From positions 1,278,501 to 1,342,500 of the forward strand of contig NZ_ABTR02000001.1 in NCBI RefSeq assembly GCF_000172975.1: 64,000 nucleotides of DNA, read 5' to 3'. Each line of letters starts with the position of its first letter. Position 1 is the stretch's first letter. The stretch is from Dethiosulfovibrio peptidovorans DSM 11002. GTDB lineage: Bacteria; Synergistota; Synergistia; Synergistales; Dethiosulfovibrionaceae. Both the position numbers and the translations under genes were made by a program. This document shows, in pieces, positions 8,967-17,130 of the stretch. Under the pieces are notes generated by a model, which was not told the origin of the DNA, did not search any database, and saw nothing but the letters and a program-made list of their open reading frames with translations.

Positions 8967-9716
8967 TCAGCTAAGTATGAGGCGTATCGCCGCGACGAAG
9001 GTCAGTGCCGTCACGACCATTATGAAGAGATTCTGCTTTATTCTTCCCACCAATTTCAGCCCCGACCAGACCCCTAGGGCGACGAAGGGCATGGCGATAA
9101 GATTAGCCTTCAGTGTGTCCGGGTTTATGATCCCGATGGACCAATAGAACGGGACTTTGAGGACGTTGGCCACCAGGAAGAACCAAACGCTTGCGGCTAT
9201 GAAACGTCGTTTAGGCAAGCCGGACATTATCATGTGGAGAGATATGATCGGTCCCGCTACGTTGGCCAGGGCAGTCGCGGTACCGGCGGCGAGCCCGAAA
9301 AGAAACCTTAGGGAGGGTCTCATCCCCTCGAAGGTGGATCCTTCCTTTTTCCGCCGTGACGACAGAATCCTCAGCCCAAGCATGGACAGAACCACCCAGC
9401 CTATGACGGATCGAAACAACTCCCCGTCTAGCCTCTCCATCAAAAGGCATCCCAGTCCGATCCCTACGACCGCCCCCGCCAGAAGGGTGAGGATCAGTCT
9501 TCTCTCCTTGGCGGCCTCGAACCTGTAGCTCGGGGCGGAGACGATGTCCGCTGCTATAAGAATGGGCAGAGACAGCCCGACCGACAATTTGGCCGGGAAG
9601 GCCGATGCCATGAGCGGGACCATGAGAATGGCCGTCCCGGGCAGAGCCGACTTGGAAAGCCCCGCTATCAGCCCCGACAGGGCGATCGCCAATATCTGAA
9701 AGCTATCTAAATGCAA
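8967..9716 (-). CDS. TauE/SafE-family membrane exporter
   Basis: This is a 249-residue polytopic protein with seven or eight hydrophobic segments. It has the family's N-terminal pattern GLIAGLSKSALPGTAILMVP, the first half of the inverted repeat typical of sulfite exporter TauE/SafE (DUF81) proteins, which move sulfite, sulfoacetate or other small organic anions. The start is taken as TTG 9716, eight bases after GGGAGG. The upstream in-frame GTG 9725 overlaps that ribosome-binding site and is unlikely. No neighbouring gene indicates the substrate. Confidence 0.85.
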   Translation of the reverse strand: MHLDSFQILAIALSGLIAGLSKSALPGTAILMVPLMASAFPAKLSVGLSLPILIAADIVSAPSYRFEAAKERRLILTLLAGAVVGIGLGCLLMERLDGELFRSVIGWVVLSMLGLRILSSRRKKEGSTFEGMRPSLRFLFGLAAGTATALANVAGPIISLHMIMSGLPKRRFIAASVWFFLVANVLKVPFYWSIGIINPDTLKANLIAMPFVALGVWSGLKLVGRIKQNLFIMVVTALTFVAAIRLILS

Positions 9717-9787
9717 AGGACGCACCTCCCGTTTAACGTCCTTAAAGTATAAAGCAGAAATGTTGTTAGGTGTGCCCCGGAGAGTTT

Positions 9788-10627
9788 TTAGTCCGTCACG
9801 TCCATGGTCCGTATTCTACAGGCGTCGGCGGGAGTCTGGGCCACGCAGCCCCCTCCGAACCACCGGATCCCCCGAGTTCTGAGGGTCTCGAGGTGATCTC
9901 CGTATCTTCCCGATCCCATCTCCGCGGTATGTCCCGATATGGCCCCTATCTCTTCCATGGACGACGAGAGCCGTCCGCACAGAAAACCGCTCCACGGTCC
10001 GTCCAATCGGTCCATCTCCCTCAACAGTCTGGTCAAAGCAGGGGAGACCAGCTTTTCGAACCGTTTCGGGCCTAGAAGGTCGGGGGTGGCGGAGGGCTCC
10101 GCCAGGGAGATTATCGAGATATCCCGTCTCGCCGCCTCCTTTGCACAGGAGAGAGAGTAGGCCGATATTCCTTTCAGAACGATCTCTATTCTGTCGGGAT
10201 CTTTTCTGGCGGTTCGAAACAAAACCTTGGGATCCAGCAGCCCCATCAGGGTGGAGAAGGGCCCGGATATCTTCAATATGACGGGAAGACCTTTTCCCCT
10301 CAGTATGGACACCGCCTTCATGACCTCACCCATCCTGCCGGAGTCAGGCGATGGAATCTCCTTCGGGATCATGTCGGGGTCGTCCCAGGGACACTTGGGT
10401 ATGAGAGGGGTGGTCCTGTGGTCCCCCATCCTTACCTGCGCCCCGAAGGCCTCGGCCTCCACGGTGGAACAGAAAGGCACGGAACAGTAGATGTCTCCTT
10501 CTAATCGCATCAATTCCTCCGCCACCTGGGCCATGAGCTCCCCGTCGCGGTGTACCTGGGGAAAGGGATAGCGGGAGCCTATCTCGTCCGGCATGGCTCC
10601 GTTCTTCGACACAGGGCAGCCCTTCAT
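9788..10627 (-). CDS. Shortened UroD/MtaA-family methyltransferase paralogue
   Basis: This is a 279-residue relative of the UroD/MtaA methyltransferases encoded at 12390 and 13411, last in the corrinoid operon. The family pattern VPFCSTVEAEAFGAQVRMGD is clear near the N-terminus, but the first ~25 residues of the family are absent. At the zinc site the usual HxC is FLC, so the His ligand is replaced by Phe, and the next ~75-residue stretch is about 30 residues shorter. The distal Cys (GGGC) is kept. The ATG start overlaps the upstream stop by four bases. It may be non-catalytic, for example a scaffold, or have a changed metal site. Long frames upstream of 10627 are shadows of the activator gene. 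Confidence 0.75.
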   Translation of the reverse strand: MKGCPVSKNGAMPDEIGSRYPFPQVHRDGELMAQVAEELMRLEGDIYCSVPFCSTVEAEAFGAQVRMGDHRTTPLIPKCPWDDPDMIPKEIPSPDSGRMGEVMKAVSILRGKGLPVILKISGPFSTLMGLLDPKVLFRTARKDPDRIEIVLKGISAYSLSCAKEAARRDISIISLAEPSATPDLLGPKRFEKLVSPALTRLLREMDRLDGPWSGFLCGRLSSSMEEIGAISGHTAEMGSGRYGDHLETLRTRGIRWFGGGCVAQTPADACRIRTMDVTD

Positions 10628-12393
10628 CTCGATACCTCGAACTGGAGACATCTGGAGAAGAGACGGTCGTAACTCTCCAGCACGGATAGCTCGACGTAGT
10701 CCACCATGTCGGAAATCCTCTCTGCGTCGTCTCTGGCTTTCCTGGAAAGCAGGCACATGGCGGCTCCAGCTCCGGAGGTGTTGCCGCAATAGGTTATTCG
10801 TTCCTTTAGTTCCATCGGTATGAGCCCCGACCCCGTCAGGCTGTCGATGCTCAGATGGCGTCCGAACTGTCCCGCTACCAGGACCTGATCTATGTCGGCC
10901 ATTGTCAGGTCGTTGGCCTCCAGAAGGGATATGAATCCGGAGAGTATGGCCCCTCTCGCCAGCTGAACCTGTCTAAGGTCGCCCTGGGTCACGGTGAGCC
11001 TCGGATCCCTCTCTCTCAGGACCAACGCCCTTTTCCCGTTTTCCTCTGTGATCATGGGCCCCGGTTTCAGTCTCCCCGTCTTGCCCACCATCTCAAGACG
11101 GACCACCTCGGATAACACGTCCAGTATGGCGCTGCCGCATAGCCCTCTGGGCATTCCTCCGCCTATGACTCCCAGTTCGGCGAAGGATTCGTTCAGGCGA
11201 ACCGACTCCACCGCTCCGTCCGATGCCCTCATGCCGCAGCTTATGTTCATCCCTTCCAGAGCGGGCCCGGCGGCGCAAGAACAGGCGCTGAGCCTGCCCC
11301 GGTCGGACAGGACGATCTCACCGTTCGTGCCTATGTCTATGAAGAGCCTGATGCCCCGGTCTTCCATCAGCTCGGTAGCCACCATTCCAGCCACTATATC
11401 GGAGCCAATGTAGGCTGAGACTCCGGGCAGGACGTAGGCCCTGGCTCCCGGAGCCAATTCTACCCCCAGGTCTACCGAGGGTACGGTCATCCCCCTTCGA
11501 AGAACAGGGCTGAAAGGAGCCCTGCCCAGTGACCAGGGATGGACCCCCAGCAGCAGAGAGGTCATGGTGGCGTTGCTGCCGATCGCCATCTCGTATATTC
11601 TTTTCCTGGAGGTCCCTTTATCGAAACAGACTTTGTCCACGAGGCGGTCCAGGCAGGAGATTATGGCGTCATGGAGGTCCTCCAGACCGGTAGGAAAGGT
11701 CTCGCATCTCTCTATTCGGGAGATCACGTCCAGGCCGAAGTCCTTCTGGGGGTTTATCTCGCTGGCGGATCCGACGGTATCCCCGGTCTTCAAGGATATC
11801 AACGACACGACCACCGTCGTGGTACCTACATCAACCGCCAGTCCGTAAAGCTCGGGGTCTCTCTTCGGTATCAGGTCTATCAGGCTGTCTTTGTGGAAGA
11901 CCGCGGTTACTTCCTTCGATCTGAACGCCTGGGGAATCCTCCTGACCAGAGATGCGTCCGGTTTAAGCGGCCCTGTTACCGATTCGAGATGGTCCAGAAG
12001 GGACATTCCGTCTCTTATCTCCGGTCTCGGTATCGATATAGGCACGGCGCCTATGGCGGGGCATATCTCGAAATCCGGGCGGTTCCCGTCCGTGAGGATG
12101 GCCGAACCCTTTTCCTCCTGATCGGACAGGGACACAGCGACGTCGCCGACCGGGCGGCACAGGCAGGACAGTCGAACTCCCTCTGCGATGTCCTCCGACG
12201 AGAGAAAGGTCCTCTCCTCGTCCGTCACGGGGCCTCCGTCTCCTTTCAGGGTGACCCGGCATTTTCCGCAGATTCCCTTGCCTCCGCAGGGAGCCTCTGT
12301 CTTGACTCCGCCTTCTCTCAGTATCTCCAACAGGGTAGGCCCCGGAGAGAACTCCAGGACCTTGTCTCCATCGATGGTAATCCTCGACGTCAT
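10624..12393 (-). CDS. RACo-type reductive activator of corrinoid protein (2Fe-2S + ASKHA, DUF4445)
   Basis: The 589-residue protein has an N-terminal plant-type 2Fe-2S ferredoxin domain, with cysteines 36, 42 and 45 in CGGKGICGKC and a fourth in LSCLC near residue 78. A linker and an ASKHA ATPase domain follow, with GLAVDVGTTTVVVSLISLKTG, FIDIGTNGEIVL and LVAGQFGRHL. Such proteins (RACo, RamA-like group) use ATP to drive reduction of inactive Co(II) corrinoid proteins back to Co(I). Its place between corrinoid methyltransferase genes with four-base overlaps on both sides fits this job. The cofactor target is presumably the corrinoid protein encoded at 14492. Confidence 0.92.
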   Translation of the reverse strand: MTSRITIDGDKVLEFSPGPTLLEILREGGVKTEAPCGGKGICGKCRVTLKGDGGPVTDEERTFLSSEDIAEGVRLSCLCRPVGDVAVSLSDQEEKGSAILTDGNRPDFEICPAIGAVPISIPRPEIRDGMSLLDHLESVTGPLKPDASLVRRIPQAFRSKEVTAVFHKDSLIDLIPKRDPELYGLAVDVGTTTVVVSLISLKTGDTVGSASEINPQKDFGLDVISRIERCETFPTGLEDLHDAIISCLDRLVDKVCFDKGTSRKRIYEMAIGSNATMTSLLLGVHPWSLGRAPFSPVLRRGMTVPSVDLGVELAPGARAYVLPGVSAYIGSDIVAGMVATELMEDRGIRLFIDIGTNGEIVLSDRGRLSACSCAAGPALEGMNISCGMRASDGAVESVRLNESFAELGVIGGGMPRGLCGSAILDVLSEVVRLEMVGKTGRLKPGPMITEENGKRALVLRERDPRLTVTQGDLRQVQLARGAILSGFISLLEANDLTMADIDQVLVAGQFGRHLSIDSLTGSGLIPMELKERITYCGNTSGAGAAMCLLSRKARDDAERISDMVDYVELSVLESYDRLFSRCLQFEVSR

Positions 12394-13421
12394 GAAGACT
12401 TCCTTTCCTTTGCGCTATCCACCAGAGTCCGTACCTGGCTAAGTGCCGTCCCCGCTCCAATGCCGCAGGCGGGGGCCAGAATATCGATTCCCTGGTCCAT
12501 GCACACCTTCGCCATCCGTTTCAGATGTTCTGGAGAGGCCGTCTCTATGGCAAGGGTGCTCACGTTTCCCATAAGGGATTTAGTGCTCAACCTGAGGGCC
12601 AACTCTTTGGCGGAGGTTATGGAATCGAAACTGATGCAGTCGCTCCTTATGTCGTCCAGAAGATGGGCCACTCCGCCGAGACGTCCGCATATATGTACTA
12701 TGGTGCCCTTTACGGAGGTGGAGAGTCGGTCCAGTATGCCGTTGAGAGCGGGGATTGCCCATCTTTCGAATGCCTTAGGTCCCAGGATCTCTCCCGTTCC
12801 GCTTGGGTCCGATATGGTGAGGACGTCCGCTCCCGCCTCGACCTGGGCTTTTCCGAATCGAACGAGCTGTTCCACCACGAAATCCATCAGAATCTGGACT
12901 TTCTCCGGGCTCTTTCTCATATCCTTATAGAAAAGCGAGGGATCCACGAGCGATGTGGCAAGGCTTATCGGACCGGTTAGGTTGGCTATTACCGGTATGT
13001 CGCCGTTTCTTTTTTTCAGGAGGGAAATCGCCCTACATACCTGGGCCGTACGTTCGGAGGATAGGTCCATCTCCTTTAAACTGTTCATGTCGCCGGAGTT
13101 CGACATGACGTATCCGATAACCCTCGGTTCGTGGATCCTGTCTCCCATCGATACAGGCGCCCCCATGGCTTCGGCCTCTACTGTCATGCAGAATGGAACC
13201 CCGTAGTTCTCGAACCCTCCGTTCTCCGGCTGTCCCGCCGCCAGCTCGGCCATGGCCTCTCCGTCGAGGTGTGCCTCGGGCCAGGTACTGTCGGTCAGGT
13301 CCATAACGTCCTCTACGATCATGTTCATCATTCCGCCGGGGCATATGCAGGGAGGGCGGTCTAACGACTCCCTCTTCAGGGCCCCGACCAGCCTTTTTAG
13401 CTCGGTCATATCAGTCGTCAT
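12390..13421 (-). CDS. UroD/MtaA-family corrinoid methyltransferase (2)
   Basis: This 343-residue methyltransferase belongs to the uroporphyrinogen-decarboxylase-like MtaA/MtbA group. It has the N-terminal RPPCICPGGMMN, the VPFCMTVEAEAMGAPVSMGD motif, the zinc-site HICGR and the distal Cys in APACGIG. These proteins move methyl groups between a corrinoid protein and a thiol or tetrahydrofolate, or from a methylated substrate to the corrinoid. The start ATG 13421 overlaps the upstream gene by 11 bases and has no strong ribosome-binding site, so translation is probably coupled. Another ATG lies at 13409. It is a candidate for the second (methyl-accepting) methyltransferase of the operon; the role division with the gene at 13411 is inference. 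Confidence 0.88.
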   Translation of the reverse strand: MTTDMTELKRLVGALKRESLDRPPCICPGGMMNMIVEDVMDLTDSTWPEAHLDGEAMAELAAGQPENGGFENYGVPFCMTVEAEAMGAPVSMGDRIHEPRVIGYVMSNSGDMNSLKEMDLSSERTAQVCRAISLLKKRNGDIPVIANLTGPISLATSLVDPSLFYKDMRKSPEKVQILMDFVVEQLVRFGKAQVEAGADVLTISDPSGTGEILGPKAFERWAIPALNGILDRLSTSVKGTIVHICGRLGGVAHLLDDIRSDCISFDSITSAKELALRLSTKSLMGNVSTLAIETASPEHLKRMAKVCMDQGIDILAPACGIGAGTALSQVRTLVDSAKERKSS

Positions 13422-14505
13422 ATCTGTCGATCGCCAGAGCCTTCTCCAGTTTTTCCTCGGTTATGGGCCACCCGAGCTCCCTGGTTGCATCCATCATGGC
13501 GTCTATGTTCCTTATCGGCGTCTCCACCGGAAGGCCGCATCCGGACATGAGGGCGAATCCCTTGGGCGATCGATAGGCGTCTCGGATGTCGGACAGGCAG
13601 GCCTTTCGAACCTCTTCCCTGGTTCCGGCGAACATAACCGACGAGGGGTCCACCTTGCCCATTATCTTCATCCTGTCGCCTACCTTGGATACGCAACCCG
13701 GTAGGGGGACCACGTTGTCGATGCTGAGGGCGTTTAGACCCATGTCGGCCAGATCCTCCCAGATCCCGTCGGTCTTGCCGCAGATGTGCATCGATGTGCC
13801 CATGCCCTTGTCCTTGATGTGGTTCAGCAGTTTTCCTACCACTGGAGCGGCGTAGCGTCTGAAGTGTTTGGGGCTGACGACGGTACAGGATGAGAGAGGC
13901 TCTGCTATGGATATCCCCATGCCTCTGGAGGCGGCGGCGTCTACGTAGCGCAGTGTGCTTTCCAGCGAGACCTGACATAGCCTATCCACCGACTGGGGAT
14001 CTCGCACCATCAGTCTCGTCATTTTCTCTACACCTATCAGAAAGAAGGCGGTGGTGAAGGGGCCGACCACCAAGGCGGTGCAGGGGACCTCGGAGCTTAT
14101 TTCGTCCACTACCATCTCCATCGCCTTCAGGTGGGTCGGAATTCTACAGGCCTTCTCCGGATCTATAGGCTCCAGCTCGTCGATCCTGGAGACGTCGTCT
14201 ATGGCAGGTTCCAATAGGTCCGCCGTGTCGTCGTCGGGAAACTTGATCTTGGCTCCCATAGCCTCGGCGACGGTGAAGAGGTCGGTGAACACCTTGGCTC
14301 CGTCGCCTCCGAATCTCCTGTGGGTGGCGATGACGGCGTCGGCCAGGGCTCTCGGGTCGTGGTTGAACTCGGATATCCTGCATCCCGATATGCGGGCGAT
14401 CCCGTTGGAGAGGTTGGGGTTACACTGTAACCGGTCCACCGGCTGTCCCGCTGACATGGCCCTGGCACGTTCCAGCGGGGTCATTAAATCCTTAAACTGC
14501 GACAT
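13411..14505 (-). CDS. UroD/MtaA-family corrinoid methyltransferase (1)
   Basis: This is a 364-residue methyltransferase of the UroD/MtaA superfamily directly after the corrinoid-protein gene. The zinc ligands appear as SMHICGK and MSGCGLP, both in canonical form. The N-terminus (LTPLERARAMSAGQPVDRL is similar to other members, here with MTPLERA) marks the group used as substrate-side methyltransferases in some O-demethylase systems. The start overlaps the upstream stop by 14 bases. No MttB-, MtaB- or MtrH-like protein is present in the operon, so this one may act on the methylated substrate itself. The substrate cannot be read from the sequence. Confidence 0.88.
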   Translation of the reverse strand: MSQFKDLMTPLERARAMSAGQPVDRLQCNPNLSNGIARISGCRISEFNHDPRALADAVIATHRRFGGDGAKVFTDLFTVAEAMGAKIKFPDDDTADLLEPAIDDVSRIDELEPIDPEKACRIPTHLKAMEMVVDEISSEVPCTALVVGPFTTAFFLIGVEKMTRLMVRDPQSVDRLCQVSLESTLRYVDAAASRGMGISIAEPLSSCTVVSPKHFRRYAAPVVGKLLNHIKDKGMGTSMHICGKTDGIWEDLADMGLNALSIDNVVPLPGCVSKVGDRMKIMGKVDPSSVMFAGTREEVRKACLSDIRDAYRSPKGFALMSGCGLPVETPIRNIDAMMDATRELGWPITEEKLEKALAIDRYDD

Positions 14506-15166
14506 GGGACATCGTCTCCAGTTTCGTCGTCACCAGTTTTCTGGCAAGTCTGGCTCCGGCGGATGCCTCCGGTTCGTAGCCGTCGGCACCTATCTTCTGG
14601 GCGAAGTTCCTGGAGATAGGGCCTCCTCCTACCATGACGATAGTCTTATCCCTTATGCCCTTCGCCTTGAGCAGGTCTACGACCACCGGCATGTTGGGCA
14701 TGGTGGTGGTCATCAAGGTGGACATCCCTACCAGATGGGCTCCCACCTCGATGGCCTTGTCGACGAACTCCTTGGGGGGGACGTCTCTTCCAAGATCGTA
14801 GACCTCGAATCCTACGGTCTCCAGCATCACCTTGAAAAGATTCTTCCCTATGTCGTGGGTGTCCCCCTCGACCACCCCTACCACCGCCTTGTAGGTCTCG
14901 GACGAATCGTCCCTGCGAAGGTGGGGCTTAAGCACGTCCAGACCGGCGTACATGGCGTCGGAGCACAACAACAACTCCGGTATGTAGTACTCCTCCTCTT
15001 CGTACAGTCTTCCCGCCTCGTCCATACCTACGGAAAGTCCCGAGGAGATGCCGTCGTAAGCGTCAAATCCCGCTTCGACGTAATTTTTGGATAGCTTCGC
15101 CGATGTCTCCTCGTCCATATCGACTACCGATCTGGCCAGTTCTTTAAGCATATTTTCTTTCTCCAT
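14492..15166 (-). CDS. Corrinoid (B12)-binding methyl-carrier protein
   Basis: This 224-residue protein has the two-domain layout of MtaC/MtbC/MtvC: an N-terminal helical cap of about 90 residues and a C-terminal Rossmann-like B12-binding domain. The signature D-x-H-x-x-G is at residues 102-107 (GDTHDIGKNL), with His104 as the lower cobalt ligand, and MVGGGPIS lies further along. It is the first gene of the operon, preceded by GGGGGAGGAACTACAAG. It should carry the methyl group between the methyltransferases encoded downstream and be reactivated by the RACo-type protein. Confidence 0.93.
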   Translation of the reverse strand: MEKENMLKELARSVVDMDEETSAKLSKNYVEAGFDAYDGISSGLSVGMDEAGRLYEEEEYYIPELLLCSDAMYAGLDVLKPHLRRDDSSETYKAVVGVVEGDTHDIGKNLFKVMLETVGFEVYDLGRDVPPKEFVDKAIEVGAHLVGMSTLMTTTMPNMPVVVDLLKAKGIRDKTIVMVGGGPISRNFAQKIGADGYEPEASAGARLARKLVTTKLETMSHVAV

Positions 15167-15190
15167 CTTGTAGTTCCTCCCCCTTGTAAC

Positions 15191-15217
15191 TATTAGGCAT
15201 AAAAATTATGCCTAATA
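15191..15217 (-). promoter_or_regulatory. Palindromic operator in front of the corrinoid operon
   Basis: A perfect 12-base inverted repeat, TATTAGGCATAA and TTATGCCTAATA, is separated by AAA. It starts just downstream of the -10 element, so it covers the transcription start, a typical repressor site. It is followed on the minus strand by a G-rich ribosome-binding region rather than a T-run, which argues against a terminator. Confidence 0.65.
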
Positions 15218-15219
15218 TC

Positions 15220-15248
15220 AGTATACACGTGGAGGATTTACGCGACAA
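15220..15248 (-). promoter_or_regulatory. Promoter of the corrinoid methyltransferase operon
   Basis: On the minus strand, TTGTCG (15248-15243), a 17-base spacer and TATACT (15225-15220). The operon therefore has its own promoter, separate from the ABC-transporter genes upstream. Confidence 0.7.
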
Positions 15249-15264
15249 GATCGAAACATTTATG

Positions 15265-16089
15265 CTATAGAGTCTTCAATATATTGTTCGCAAGAGTTCC
15301 CGTGGGGACAAGTTTATATTTCAGAAATAAACCGATCGATTTCAGTATTTCATCTACCAGCTCTGCCGGATCGAGGCCTACGGAGGCGGTCAGAGATCCC
15401 GCCTCTATGGCGGAAAGGGCTTCCGGTATGAGGTCGACCCCTCCTATTGGGATTTCGACGCCCTTTTCGGCGGCGGTCTCTATAGCCCCTAAGGCCATAA
15501 GGTCGTTGGCGCAGAAAATGGCCTCGGGTTTTAGGGGGATCAGCTTTTCCATCGCCTTTCTGCCGCCCTCCTTGGTGAAGTCGCTCCATTCCACGTCGAG
15601 GACCGCTAGGCCTCTTCGTTTTGCCGTCTTAACGGCTCCCTCTGTTCTCATCCTGCCCTGCCTGGTGTCGATGGGGCCGCCGATGCAGCCCAAAGGACCG
15701 TCGCAGTTTTCCAGTAGAACCTCCGTGCACATTCGGCCCTGTTCCTCGAAGTCGGCCGCCTGTAACGGTATATAACCGGATATGCCGGCTACCATCTCTT
15801 GGTCGCACTTGGGGCCTACGTCGAAGATGGGAAATTTTCTGGACGATGACTCAAGCGAGGGCAGGAGGTTTTCCGCCGTCAGGGGGTTTATTATCATGCA
15901 GTCGTAGTCCGCCGACAGGTATCTGCCCATGAGTTCGGCCTGGCATAGGCCGTCTCTCGGATCTTCGGGAAAGAGAAAGTCTCCATAAAAACCATGTACC
16001 GGGAGGGATTCCCGGTACATGCGTATGGTCTCCAACCAGAACGGGTTGTCTTGATCACAGAAAAGAATAGCTATTTTGCGGAGATCCAT
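15265..16089 (-). CDS. Stand-alone periplasmic-binding-protein-like (LacI/RbsB) domain without signal peptide
   Basis: This 274-residue protein has the fold pattern of ribose-type binding proteins: RKIAILFCDQDNPFWLETIR at the start, PEAIFCANDLMALGAIETA in the second lobe and a final hinge strand. It has neither a signal peptide nor a helix-turn-helix. The ATG lies four bases after the stop of the secreted binding-protein gene at 16093, so the two are co-transcribed. It may be a cytoplasmic ligand sensor or a transport accessory. Both this and the neighbouring protein keep the CANDxMALGAI-type pattern, which points to duplication with loss of export. The function is unknown. Confidence 0.8.
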   Translation of the reverse strand: MDLRKIAILFCDQDNPFWLETIRMYRESLPVHGFYGDFLFPEDPRDGLCQAELMGRYLSADYDCMIINPLTAENLLPSLESSSRKFPIFDVGPKCDQEMVAGISGYIPLQAADFEEQGRMCTEVLLENCDGPLGCIGGPIDTRQGRMRTEGAVKTAKRRGLAVLDVEWSDFTKEGGRKAMEKLIPLKPEAIFCANDLMALGAIETAAEKGVEIPIGGVDLIPEALSAIEAGSLTASVGLDPAELVDEILKSIGLFLKYKLVPTGTLANNILKTL

Positions 16090-16092
16090 CGA

Positions 16093-17109
16093 TCATTTCC
16101 ACCCCTGGAATTGCCCGATATTCTCTCCGTTCACCAGGGTTATCGGAACGGACAGTTTTTCCGGAAGGTCTTCGTCCTTTTTTATCAGCTTCAGAGTGTA
16201 GACGAGAGTTCCTCTGGTCCAGGCGGCCTGGGAGAAGGTGGTCGATCCGGCCAACCTGCCGCTTTTTATGGCCTCTGCCGCCTCAGGAATGAAGTCCGTT
16301 CCGTATACCGTCACTCCCTCTATTCCTGCAACCTCGAGGGCGTCTACCGCGGCAAGAGCCATCACGTCGTTGGCGCAATATATTCCCTTGAGTTGGGGAT
16401 GGGCTTTTACGAGGTTGGTCGTTATGTCGTAGGCCCTGTTTCTGTCCCAGTTGCCGGCTTCCACAGCGACCAGTTTGAGTCCGGCTTTTTCGAAGCCCTC
16501 GGACGCTCCCTCTCTCCGAGCTTTGCTCTGTCCGGCTCCGGGAATTCCCTCTATTATGGCGACCTCCGATCCGGAGGGCAGCTTTTCGGCCATGTCCTCG
16601 GCGCAGAGTCGCCCTTGGTCCTTGAACGTGGCGGTTATCCATCCGTCCATTACGGCACCGGCCTGCTTTAAACCGTCTCTGCTTACCTCGGGGCCGGAAC
16701 ATACGACTGGGATGCCTTTTTCGTCGGCCTTGACTATGCCCGGTATAAGATTGAACGGGTCCATCGGGGTAACTATGATTCCGTCGTATTTCTTGGCCAC
16801 CATGGCCTCCAGGGTGTTGAGCTGGGACTTGAGGTCCTTTTCGGTTGGGGCCGCCATAACCTCCACCGATATCCCCATCTCCTTTGCCCACTCGCCGTAG
16901 CGTTCTTTCATGGTCACCCAATAAGGGTTGGACAGGGTTATCACCAGAACCCCTATGCGCTCCTGGCCGGTTATGTCGGGCAACGACCCCATCTGATCCT
17001 CGATGGTCGCTATCGACTTGGAGACCATCGGGTTCGGCTCGCCTGCGAAAGAGGTCGCCGCCATGGCGCAACACAGCGCCGCCGCACATAAGAACTTCGC
17101 TACCTTCAT
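16093..17109 (-). CDS. Ribose-type ABC transporter substrate-binding protein
   Basis: The protein of about 338 residues has a signal peptide (about residues 1-23, hydrophobic core ending ATSFAG) followed by a periplasmic-binding fold of the RbsB group. IGVLVITLSNPYWVTMKERY opens the first lobe and GIYCANDVMALAAVDALEVA is in the second. The start is ATG 17109, ten bases after GGAGGG; TTG 17115 is possible but only four bases from it. The gene lies in an operon with a permease and an ATPase upstream. RbsB-type proteins bind sugars, polyols, autoinducer-2 and other small molecules; the ligand here is unknown and might be linked to the corrinoid operon downstream. Confidence 0.88.
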   Translation of the reverse strand: MKVAKFLCAAALCCAMAATSFAGEPNPMVSKSIATIEDQMGSLPDITGQERIGVLVITLSNPYWVTMKERYGEWAKEMGISVEVMAAPTEKDLKSQLNTLEAMVAKKYDGIIVTPMDPFNLIPGIVKADEKGIPVVCSGPEVSRDGLKQAGAVMDGWITATFKDQGRLCAEDMAEKLPSGSEVAIIEGIPGAGQSKARREGASEGFEKAGLKLVAVEAGNWDRNRAYDITTNLVKAHPQLKGIYCANDVMALAAVDALEVAGIEGVTVYGTDFIPEAAEAIKSGRLAGSTTFSQAAWTRGTLVYTLKLIKKDEDLPEKLSVPITLVNGENIGQFQGWK

Positions 17110-17130
17110 TTTCAAATCACCCTCCGCTAT

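Noticed and set aside
11539-12930. 463-codon open frame crossing the activator and methyltransferase genes on the plus strand
   Set aside because: It spans two well-supported genes on the other strand and has no recognisable domain.
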